From the NCBI GenBank assembly GCA_023252095.1, contig JAHEXN010000061.1, positions 1 to 13,280 on the forward strand: a stretch of DNA of 13,280 nt, given 5' to 3'. The position numbers and the translations under genes were made by a program. Numbering within the stretch: position 1 is the first letter of the stretch; each line of letters opens with the position of its first letter. Shown piece by piece: positions 1 through 5,310 of the stretch. The notes beneath the pieces are model-generated. The model made no database searches, had not been told where the DNA came from, and was given only the letters and a program-made list of their open reading frames with translations. The DNA is from Actinomycetes bacterium. GTDB taxonomy: Bacteria > Actinomycetota > Actinomycetes > Propionibacteriales > Nocardioidaceae.

Positions 1-31
1 GGTCGGCGGCGTCGACGGGGTCGATGGACAC
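1..31 (-). CDS. Possible start of an unidentified protein, cut by the left edge
   Basis: Only about ten codons would lie in the window, so no function can be given. On the minus strand a GTG at 31-29 begins a reading frame VSIDPVDAAD that is open to the edge. It is preceded by GGGAG at 42-38 with a 6-nt spacer, a normal Shine-Dalgarno distance. It would lie downstream of the TetR gene on the same strand, about 190 bases away. The evidence is a ribosome-binding site plus a short open frame, so this is a weak call. The sequence to the left would settle it. Confidence 0.25.
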   Translation of the reverse strand, partial: MSIDPVDAAD

Positions 32-128
32 AGGAAGCTCCCGGGCTCGAGTTCGGAGCCGGGCGTGCAGGAACGTGCCGCCCGGCGAGATGCCAGAGCG
101 ACGGGCAGGGAGACGAGATGACTCGGTG

Positions 129-146
129 CGCCGCCGTCAGGCGGCG
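129..146 (-). terminator. GC-rich hairpin downstream of the TetR gene
   Basis: CGCCGCC at 129-135 and GGCGGCG at 140-146 form a perfect 7-bp stem with a 4-nt loop, about 80 bases past the TetR stop codon. No run of T follows on the minus strand, so it lacks the tail of an intrinsic terminator. It could equally be chance pairing in GC-rich DNA. The rest of 32-224 shows no convincing gene. Confidence 0.2.
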
Positions 147-224
147 GGGCGCAGGCGCATCGACGCGGTACCGGCCACGAGGTGGCCGACCGCGCACGCG
201 ATTCCTGTGAACATGTCGGGCAGC

Positions 225-803
225 CTATCGCGCCGAGGACGACGGCCAGGTGCGCAGGAGGGCGTCGAGGGAGTCGACGACCCGGGGCCAGGAGTCGGCG
301 GCCGGCGGCGCGCTGTGGTCGAACGACCCTGCGGCCTCGAGATCGAGGAAGCCGTGGATCGTCGCTCCGAGGAGGCGTACCGCGTGCACGTGATCGGCCT
401 CCGGCACGTCGTACCCGCGCAGGATCGAGGTCGAGAGGGCGGTGTGCCGAGGTCCGGCTCCCGCGAGCGCCTCCGTCCGCCCCAGCGGCCGATGGCTCGC
501 CGCGTACCGACCCGGGTGCGCGAACGCGTAGGTGCGGAAGGCCTGCGCCCAGGCCGCAAGGGCGTCACGGCCCGATCGGCCGGCCACGGCGTCGGCCGCG
601 CGGTCGGCCATCTCCTCGAGCGCGAGCTGCGTGACGCGCCGCAGGAGGTCGTCGGCCCCCTCGAGGTGGGCGTAGACGCTCGCAGGCTTGACCCCGACCA
701 GCCGGGCGACGGCGGAGACGGTCACGCGGTCGAGACCGTCGCGGTCGGCAAGGGTCGCCGCAGCGAGCACGATCAGGTCCGGGGTGAGTCCAGCGCGCGG
801 CAC
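225..803 (-). CDS. TetR/AcrR-family transcriptional repressor
   Basis: A DNA-binding repressor of 192 residues, the usual TetR length. The N-terminal helix-turn-helix spans about residues 8-48; its recognition region VTVSAVARLVGVKPASVYAH is typical of the family. The C-terminal helical half binds the effector and dimerises, and its ligand is unknown. I chose the GTG at 803: the protein then begins VPRAGLTPD, as many relatives do (MPRAGLT...), and a TAGGTT hexamer lies exactly 7 nt upstream. The longer frame from TTG at 812 would start inside the promoter element. The gene diverges from the FBP-domain gene, with 54 bases between the starts holding matching half-sites. It probably represses itself and that neighbour (inference from layout). 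Confidence 0.9.
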   Translation of the reverse strand: MPRAGLTPDLIVLAAATLADRDGLDRVTVSAVARLVGVKPASVYAHLEGADDLLRRVTQLALEEMADRAADAVAGRSGRDALAAWAQAFRTYAFAHPGRYAASHRPLGRTEALAGAGPRHTALSTSILRGYDVPEADHVHAVRLLGATIHGFLDLEAAGSFDHSAPPAADSWPRVVDSLDALLRTWPSSSAR

Positions 804-810
804 GCACCTC

Positions 811-850
811 AACCTACACCAGTAGCTCGTTTACCTACAGGGTGTAGGTT
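811..850. promoter_or_regulatory. Divergent promoter and TetR operator
   Basis: AACCTACACC (811-820) and GGTGTAGGTT (841-850) are a perfect 10-bp inverted repeat with a 20-bp spacer. A third copy of the half-site, ACCTACA (833-839), faces TGTAGGT (843-849) across GGG, giving a compact 17-bp palindrome of usual TetR-operator size. The outer arms each end in TAGGTT, which fits a TANNNT -10 element. On the plus strand it ends 7 nt before the ATG at 858; on the minus strand it ends 7 nt before the GTG at 803. One repeated sequence therefore seems to serve as operator half-site and -10 box for both genes. No good -35 match is visible. Confidence 0.75.
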
Positions 851-857
851 TGGGTTC

Positions 858-1349
858 ATGGACCCCGTCGACCCGACCACCGTCCGCCGCGCCTTCGTGA
901 ACTCGTCGCGCAGCCGTGCGACGGCCGCGACGTTCCCGAAGCAGTGGCCGCCGGCCGATCTTGAGGAGCGCGACTTCCTCGGCTGGGCCGATCCCAAGGC
1001 ACCGCTGCGCGCCTACCTCGTCGTGGGGCCGCCCGTCACCGCCGAGCTCGTCGCGGTGGAGCTGCGTCTGGGCGAGTCCGCCGGACCGCGCCGCAGCAGC
1101 CACTGCGACTGGTGCCACACGCAGGATGCCGACGACGGGTCGCGTCTCGTCGTGGCGCCGCGTGCGGGGTCGCGGGGCCGCGCGGGTGACAGCGTCGGCC
1201 TGTACGTGTGCACCGACTTCGGGTGCTCGGCTCGCGCTCGCCGGCCGTTGCTCGCCCACCAGCGGTCGGTCTCCGGCGCCCCCGACCTGCGGGTCGACGA
1301 GCTGCGCGAGCGCGTCGGCGCCTTCGTCGAGCGCGTGCTCGAGGGCTGA
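858..1349 (+). CDS. FBP-domain protein (FusB-like, EF-G-binding family)
   Basis: A 163-residue protein with the zinc-finger pattern of the FBP/FusB C-terminal domain: CDWC at residues 83-86 and CTDFGC at 118-123, four cysteines placed to hold one zinc ion. FusB-type proteins bind elongation factor G and, in staphylococci, free it from ribosomes stalled by fusidic acid. Actinobacterial members are mostly uncharacterised, so a role on the ribosome or in drug tolerance is inference from the family. The start is the ATG at 858, 7 nt after TAGGTT and without a Shine-Dalgarno; the open frame further upstream is only an antisense shadow of the TetR gene. It is probably controlled by the divergent TetR protein. 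It converges on the next TetR gene with 13 bases between stop codons. Confidence 0.85.
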   Translation: MDPVDPTTVRRAFVNSSRSRATAATFPKQWPPADLEERDFLGWADPKAPLRAYLVVGPPVTAELVAVELRLGESAGPRRSSHCDWCHTQDADDGSRLVVAPRAGSRGRAGDSVGLYVCTDFGCSARARRPLLAHQRSVSGAPDLRVDELRERVGAFVERVLEG

Positions 1350-1362
1350 CCTCGCGGGCTCG

Positions 1363-1905
1363 TCAGCCAGCCGCGCGCAGCACGAGCTCGACGTGGCTGC
1401 GCACCCAGCCGTCCGTGAACGGACCGGTCCGCAGCAACCACCGGTGGAACAGGGGGCCGAGCAGCAGCTCAGTCACCTGCTCGGGATCGACGACCCCCGC
1501 ACGCCGGAAGCGTTCGGCGATCGCCGCGGTCTGCGGACCGAGCAGGCGTTGCTGCAGCTCGGCGGACAGCTCCGGGTGGACCTGGAGGCGCGTGAGCACG
1601 TCGCGCATCAGGGCGTCCCCGGCCGGCTCGGTCAGCTCGTCGACGATGCCGTCGACGAGCGTGCGCAGGTCGCGGGCGAGGTCGCCCGAGTCCGGCACCT
1701 CAACCCGGCCGTCATCGGCCGTGGAGCTCGCGAGGAGGGCGTCGAACAGCACGTGCAGCGGCGACGACCAGCTCCGGTAGAGCGTCTGCTTGCCGGTGCC
1801 GGCCGCCGCAGCGAGCCCTTCCATCGTGAGGCCGTCGACCCCCACCTCCCGCACGAGGTCGAGCACGGCCCGGTGCACGCGGACCACGGTGCTCGGGCGG
1901 GCCAT
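1363..1905 (-). CDS. TetR-family repressor coupled to the SDR gene
   Basis: A 180-residue TetR repressor. The helix-turn-helix lies at about residues 25-46 (LTMEGLAAAAGTGKQTLYRSW), followed by a helical ligand-binding half with motifs of the TetR_C_11/16-like C-terminal families (family placement is from memory). The ATG at 1905 overlaps the SDR stop codon by one base (TGATG), so translation is probably coupled. An in-frame TTG one codon upstream is a less likely start. Because it is transcribed with the SDR gene behind a perfect palindrome at 2759-2787, it most likely represses its own operon and perhaps the divergent monooxygenase-like gene. The inducer cannot be read from sequence. Confidence 0.88.
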   Translation of the reverse strand: MARPSTVVRVHRAVLDLVREVGVDGLTMEGLAAAAGTGKQTLYRSWSSPLHVLFDALLASSTADDGRVEVPDSGDLARDLRTLVDGIVDELTEPAGDALMRDVLTRLQVHPELSAELQQRLLGPQTAAIAERFRRAGVVDPEQVTELLLGPLFHRWLLRTGPFTDGWVRSHVELVLRAAG

Positions 1906-2744
1906 CAAGAACCACTGCCGTCACGCCCGGCCGCGACGAACCGGGGATCGCGCCGGTAGTCGTCGAGCCGACGCTTGAGCGCGGTCGCGACCATCGCGGG
2001 AGCGTCGTCGCCGAGCAGGACCCGCAACCGCTCGTCGGACGGATCCGTGACGTGCTCGACGATCGCGGCGGCGATGACGGCCGGGTCCGTGCCGCCACCC
2101 GTGCCCTCGACGCCCCAGGGGACCTGCGACGTACCGAACTGTCGTTCACGCAACCCGTCGTAGGCAGGGTCGGGAGGCGCGAACTGCATGCCGGTGGTGC
2201 CCCAGGCGGTGTCGATGCTGCCGGGCTGCACGATGCTGACGCGGACACCGTGCTCGTCGACCTCGCCGGCAAGCGCCTCGGCCAGCCCCTCGAGCGCCCA
2301 CTTCGAGGCGTTGTAGAGGCCGAGGAGCGGCATCGTGCCGACCGCGCCCACGGTCGAGACGAACACCAGGCGCCCCGAACCGGCGTCCCGTAGGAACGGG
2401 AGCGCGGCACGTGAGACCCGTGCCGCGCCCAGGAGGTTCGTGTCGAGGATCCGCAGGAGCTCGGCGTCGGTGCTCTCCTCCAGCGCTCCGACGAAGCCAT
2501 ACCCGGCGTTGTTGACGACGACGTCGAGTCGTCCCTGCTCACGCACGATCTGCGCAGCGGTCGCCGCGACCGCCGCAGGGTCGCCCACGTCGAGGCGCGG
2601 CGGCACGATGCCGTCACCGGACGGGAGATCGGCCAGGACGCGTCCGGTCGCCACCGCGATGTCGCCCTGCGCGGCAACCGACTCGGCCAGGGCACGGCCC
2701 AGGCCTCGCGAGGCACCCGTGATCCACCAGACGGAAGAGGTCAT
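1905..2744 (-). CDS. Short-chain dehydrogenase/reductase (classical SDR)
   Basis: A 279-residue NAD(P)-dependent oxidoreductase. The Rossmann fold opens with TGASRGLG (residues 9-16). Asp52 sits in the LDV segment, NNAG at 78-81 is the stabilising motif, and the catalytic residues are Ser130, Tyr144 and Lys148 in YNASK. The arginine in the glycine motif and the lack of an acidic residue after strand 2 (ATGR) favour NADPH, an inference. The substrate is unknown. The C-terminus resembles SDRs often annotated simply as oxidoreductases. It starts at ATG 2744, 7 nt after a TACTGT -10 hexamer with no Shine-Dalgarno. The stop codon overlaps the start of the TetR gene, so the two form an operon. The palindrome at 2759-2787 overlaps the -35 region. 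Confidence 0.93.
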   Translation of the reverse strand: MTSSVWWITGASRGLGRALAESVAAQGDIAVATGRVLADLPSGDGIVPPRLDVGDPAAVAATAAQIVREQGRLDVVVNNAGYGFVGALEESTDAELLRILDTNLLGAARVSRAALPFLRDAGSGRLVFVSTVGAVGTMPLLGLYNASKWALEGLAEALAGEVDEHGVRVSIVQPGSIDTAWGTTGMQFAPPDPAYDGLRERQFGTSQVPWGVEGTGGGTDPAVIAAAIVEHVTDPSDERLRVLLGDDAPAMVATALKRRLDDYRRDPRFVAAGRDGSGS

Positions 2745-2751
2745 GCGCTCG

Positions 2752-2757
2752 ACAGTA
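2752..2757 (-). promoter_or_regulatory. -10 element of the SDR-TetR operon
   Basis: TACTGT on the minus strand, 7 nt before the ATG at 2744. Transcription would begin at or next to the start codon, giving a leaderless mRNA. The operator palindrome begins two bases upstream and covers the -35 region, so a bound repressor would exclude RNA polymerase. Confidence 0.6.
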
Positions 2758-2758
2758 C

Positions 2759-2787
2759 CTCAAACGAGACGACGCGTCTCGTTTGAG
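2759..2787. promoter_or_regulatory. Perfect 13-bp palindrome, probable TetR operator
   Basis: CTCAAACGAGACG (2759-2771) and CGTCTCGTTTGAG (2775-2787) are perfect inverted repeats with a 3-base spacer (ACG). The site lies between the divergent SDR-TetR operon and the monooxygenase-like gene. It is the right size for a TetR dimer pair and overlaps the -35 region of the SDR promoter. The TetR protein encoded at 1363-1905 is the natural candidate to bind it. Confidence 0.8.
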
Positions 2788-2810
2788 TGATCACTGTCCG
2801 CGGGTCCGAC

Positions 2811-2816
2811 TATCGT
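2811..2816 (+). promoter_or_regulatory. -10 element of the monooxygenase-like gene
   Basis: TATCGT lies 6 nt before the ATG at 2823, with no Shine-Dalgarno between them, as expected for a leaderless transcript. The palindrome ends 23 bases upstream, so a bound repressor could also affect this promoter. Confidence 0.55.
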
Positions 2817-2822
2817 CCGAGC

Positions 2823-3125
2823 ATGACCTTCGCCAACGTCGGCACCCTCGGTGCCCTGCCCGGCCGCCGCGAGGAGCTCGTGCTCCACCTCACGGCTCGC
2901 AACGACACCCTCACGTCCGTCGGGTGCCTGCTCTACGAGGTCGGCGTCAGTGCCGACGCACCTGACACGGTCTTCGTGGTCGAGATCTGGGAGTCGGCCG
3001 ACGCGCACCAGGCGTCGCTCCAGCTGCCCGAGGTGCAGGAGTCGATCGCCCAGGCGCGACCGCTGCTGTCGGGGGAGTTCGGCGGATTCCGGTTCGACGT
3101 CGTCGGGTCGCCCCTGCGCGACTGA
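2823..3125 (+). CDS. Antibiotic biosynthesis monooxygenase (ABM/YgiN-like) protein
   Basis: A 100-residue single-domain protein with the features of the dimeric alpha+beta ABM fold. These are an N-terminal strand ending GALPGRREELVLHLT (residues 8-22), a central CLLYEVG strand (35-41), the diagnostic VFVVEIWESADAHQAS segment (50-65), and a helix then a final strand (FGGFRFDVVG). Related proteins are cofactor-free quinol oxygenases such as YgiN, or enzymes that modify aromatic polyketides; the substrate here is unknown. The start is ATG 2823, 6 nt after TATCGT. An upstream in-frame ATG at 2787 falls in the operator and is rejected. Sharing an operator with an SDR suggests a joint role in handling a quinone or other redox-active compound (inference). 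Confidence 0.88.
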   Translation: MTFANVGTLGALPGRREELVLHLTARNDTLTSVGCLLYEVGVSADAPDTVFVVEIWESADAHQASLQLPEVQESIAQARPLLSGEFGGFRFDVVGSPLRD

Positions 3126-3136
3126 GCCGGCCTGCG

Positions 3137-3409
3137 TCAGGCTGCGGCCACGATGCAGCGCGGATCCTCGCGCGCCATCCGCCACCCGACGCGCACCATG
3201 ACGGCCGTGTCGGTCACGAGCAGCCACTGGACCGCAGCGCGCAGGTTCGCACGGGTCATGGCCATCGCGACGCTGCCCGCCACCGCGAGGAACTCCACGT
3301 TCAGCAGCGCGATCGCACCCGGATCGACCGAGACCAGCGAGGCGACGAGGACGAGTCCGATCAGCAGGCTCGGCAGATGCGCGAGCTGGCGGCGCGGACG
3401 GCGGCTCAT
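3137..3409 (-). CDS. Small hydrophobic membrane protein, function unknown
   Basis: I do not recognise a family for this 90-residue protein. A basic start (MSRRPRR) precedes two clear hydrophobic segments at about residues 11-28 and 31-51. A third, weaker one (about 58-75) is followed by a basic tail. It is probably an integral membrane protein with its N-terminus in the cytoplasm by the positive-inside rule. The ATG at 3409 follows TAGCCT by 6 nt with no Shine-Dalgarno, matching the leaderless pattern of its neighbours, which supports a real gene. It lies downstream of dnaB on the same strand with a 92-base gap and its own promoter. It converges on the monooxygenase-like gene with 11 bases between stops. 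Confidence 0.7.
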   Translation of the reverse strand: MSRRPRRQLAHLPSLLIGLVLVASLVSVDPGAIALLNVEFLAVAGSVAMAMTRANLRAAVQWLLVTDTAVMVRVGWRMAREDPRCIVAAA

Positions 3410-3415
3410 GCGTCC

Positions 3416-3421
3416 AGGCTA
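3416..3421 (-). promoter_or_regulatory. -10 element of the small membrane protein gene
   Basis: TAGCCT on the minus strand, 6 nt before the ATG at 3409. No convincing -35 is visible. The position predicts transcription starting at the ATG. Confidence 0.5.
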
Positions 3422-3501
3422 GTCGACATGGCGGACCGAACGCGCGGCCTGGGACGGGCGGCACGGACCTCATGCGGAGCGGATGACTCCGGACGACTGG
3501 A

Positions 3502-4923
3502 TCAGAAGAAGTCGCCGGCGGCGGCCGCCCCAGCGGCGGCCTCGTTGCCGACGTCGCGGGCCATGGGCGTGAAGCGCGAGTAGTGGCCCTGGAACGTGAC
3601 GGCGACCTTGACGCCAGCCGGTCCCGAACGGTTCTTGGCCAGGATGATGTCGGCCTCGCCCGGCCGGTCGGACTCCCCACCGCCCTGCATGTCGGGACGG
3701 TGCAGCAGCATGACCATGTCGGCGTCCTGCTCGATCGAGCCCGACTCACGCAGGTCGGACAACTGCGGGGTCTTGTCAGTGCGCTGCTCCGAACCACGGT
3801 TGAGCTGGCTGATCGCAATGATCGGGACCTCGAGCTCCTTGGCCAGCAGCTTCATCTGGCGACTGAACTCCGAGACCTCGACCTGACGGTTCTCGACGCG
3901 CTTGCCGGAGGTCATGAGCTGCAGGTAGTCGATGACGACCAGCCCGAGGCCGTGCTCCTTCTGGATGCGGCGGGCCTTCGAACGGATCTCGGGCATCGTC
4001 ATGTTGGGGGAGTCGTCGATGACGATCGGCGCGCTCATGACCCGCGGCATCGTGCGGCTGATGGCGTCCCAGTCGAACTTGTTGACCGAGCCGCCGCGCA
4101 TGTGGGAGATGCTGACCTTGGCCTCGGCCGAGAGCAGGCGCATCGCGATCTCGGCGGCCGTCATCTCGAGCGAGAAGATCGCGCTGGGGGTGTCGCCCTT
4201 GATGGAGGCCGCTCGCACGAAGTCGAGTCCGATCGTGGACTTGCCGACACCGGGCCGGGCGGCCACGACGACCATCTGGCCGGGACGGAACCCCGTCGTG
4301 TAGGCGTCGAGCTCGGGGAAGCCGGACTCGACGCCCGCCATCTCGCCGTCGCGGCTGGCGATGTCCTCGATCTCCTGGATGGCCTGCGGCATGAGGTCGG
4401 CCATGGACCGGTAGTCGTCGGCCCCGCTGGCACCGTCGACGTCGAGCACTGCGGCCTGCGCCTGGTCGACGAGGTCGGCGACCTCGCCGGTCTGGTCGTA
4501 GCCGATCTGCTGGATGCGCGTGCCGACCTCCACGAGACGGCGCAGCACGGCCTTCTCGCGGACGATGGCCGCGTAGTAGTTGACGCTGGCCGCGGTGGGC
4601 ACGCCGGCGACCAGCGTGTGGAGATACGGGGCGCCGCCCACGCGGGCGAGGTCGCCGCGACGCTGCAGCTCAGCCGCGACCGTGATCGCGTCGGCCGGCT
4701 CGCCACGACCGTGGAGGTCGACGACGACGTCGAAGATCTGCTCGTGCGACGGCCGGTAGAAGTCACGCGCCTGGAGCACGTCCATCGCCGGATCGACCGC
4801 GTTGCGCGAGAGCAGCATGGCCCCGAGCACGCTCTGCTCGGCCGCGACGTCCTGCGGTGGGACGCGACCGCCCGCTGCGCTCTCGTCGTCGGCCGCGGGC
4901 GGGTAGAGGTCGGACACGCTCAC
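3502..4923 (-). CDS. dnaB: Replicative DNA helicase DnaB
   Basis: The hexameric helicase that unwinds DNA ahead of the replisome and binds primase. It has 473 residues, the normal full length. The N-terminal primase-binding helical domain (about 20-125) is followed by a linker and a RecA-type motor (about 195-455). The motor carries Walker A ARPGVGKST (222-230, Lys228), Glu253 in SLEM, Walker B LVVIDYLQL (Asp332), the SQLNRGSE motif (372-379) and the arginine finger in KNRSG (Arg432). The P-loop is uninterrupted, so the intein found in some actinobacterial DnaB proteins is absent. The start is GTG 4923, with AAGGAG 10 nt upstream. The 387 bases upstream hold a DnaA-box cluster. The downstream membrane protein gene has its own promoter. 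Confidence 0.98.
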   Translation of the reverse strand: MSVSDLYPPAADDESAAGGRVPPQDVAAEQSVLGAMLLSRNAVDPAMDVLQARDFYRPSHEQIFDVVVDLHGRGEPADAITVAAELQRRGDLARVGGAPYLHTLVAGVPTAASVNYYAAIVREKAVLRRLVEVGTRIQQIGYDQTGEVADLVDQAQAAVLDVDGASGADDYRSMADLMPQAIQEIEDIASRDGEMAGVESGFPELDAYTTGFRPGQMVVVAARPGVGKSTIGLDFVRAASIKGDTPSAIFSLEMTAAEIAMRLLSAEAKVSISHMRGGSVNKFDWDAISRTMPRVMSAPIVIDDSPNMTMPEIRSKARRIQKEHGLGLVVIDYLQLMTSGKRVENRQVEVSEFSRQMKLLAKELEVPIIAISQLNRGSEQRTDKTPQLSDLRESGSIEQDADMVMLLHRPDMQGGGESDRPGEADIILAKNRSGPAGVKVAVTFQGHYSRFTPMARDVGNEAAAGAAAAGDFF

Positions 4924-5063
4924 GCGATCACGTCTCCTTCTGCTCAGGTGGCCCGTGCTGCGAACCTAGGGGCCGCCACCGTCAGAAATCGGCGCGACAC
5001 GACGGCCCACAGTAGGCGCCCGGACACCCCCCGGTCGAGTTGATCGGTGGTTCTCTCAACTGG

Positions 5064-5214
5064 TTGTCCACAGCCCCTGTGGACAAGTGTGGAAAACCTG
5101 TGCAACACGCCGCGCGCTGTGTGCACATGTCGTGGACAACGTGTGGACAACTTTGTCGTGTGACCCAGCACACGTGCTCTGACCTGCGCAAACGTTATGC
5201 ACCGGTGTGGAGCA
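5064..5214. promoter_or_regulatory. DnaA-box cluster upstream of dnaB
   Basis: Three perfect copies of TTGTCCACA, the box preferred by DnaA of Streptomyces and mycobacteria, lie at 5064-5072 (+), 5078-5086 (-) and 5142-5150 (-). A TTTTCCACA is at 5088-5096 (-) and a one-mismatch TTGTCCACG at 5131-5139 (-). Weaker candidates are TTATGCACC at 5195-5203 (+) and TGCTCCACA at 5206-5214 (-). The first two face each other across GCCCC. Same-direction pairs are spaced 10 and 11 bases start to start, about one helical turn. The cluster sits in the 387-base gap between the solute-binding protein gene and dnaB, which holds no convincing gene. No AT-rich unwinding region and no dnaA/dnaN flank it, so a regulatory or DnaA-titrating role is more likely than oriC. 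Confidence 0.75.
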
Positions 5215-5273
5215 AAGAAAAGCGGCGGTGGATGACGGTCCACGGCCCCTGTGAATAGACATGTCGACACGAC

Positions 5274-5287
5274 ACGCCGAAAGGCGT
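5274..5287 (-). terminator. Small hairpin after the solute-binding protein gene
   Basis: ACGCC (5274-5278) and GGCGT (5283-5287) pair across a 4-base loop, 24 bases past the stop codon of the solute-binding protein. It is well placed for a terminator, but the stem is only 5 bp and no T-run follows on the minus strand. Confidence 0.3.
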
Positions 5288-5310
5288 TTCGCGCGGCCCC
5301 AGGACCACCG

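Noticed and set aside
137..213. A 25-codon minus-strand frame (MFTGIACAVGHLV...)
   Set aside because: It has no ribosome-binding site or -10 box at the right distance, and no family resemblance.
24..857. Long plus-strand frame leading into the FBP-domain gene
   Set aside because: It runs antisense through the TetR gene, is rich in arginine and glycine as GC-rich shadow frames are, and matches no family. The real protein begins at ATG 858.
3583..5043. A 486-codon plus-strand frame opposite dnaB
   Set aside because: It is the antisense shadow of dnaB, with low-complexity composition and no recognisable domain.
5064..5214. This being the chromosomal origin oriC
   Set aside because: dnaA, dnaN and rpmH are not adjacent, no AT-rich unwinding stretch is visible, and the number of boxes is small compared with actinobacterial origins. 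Kept as a DnaA-binding cluster.
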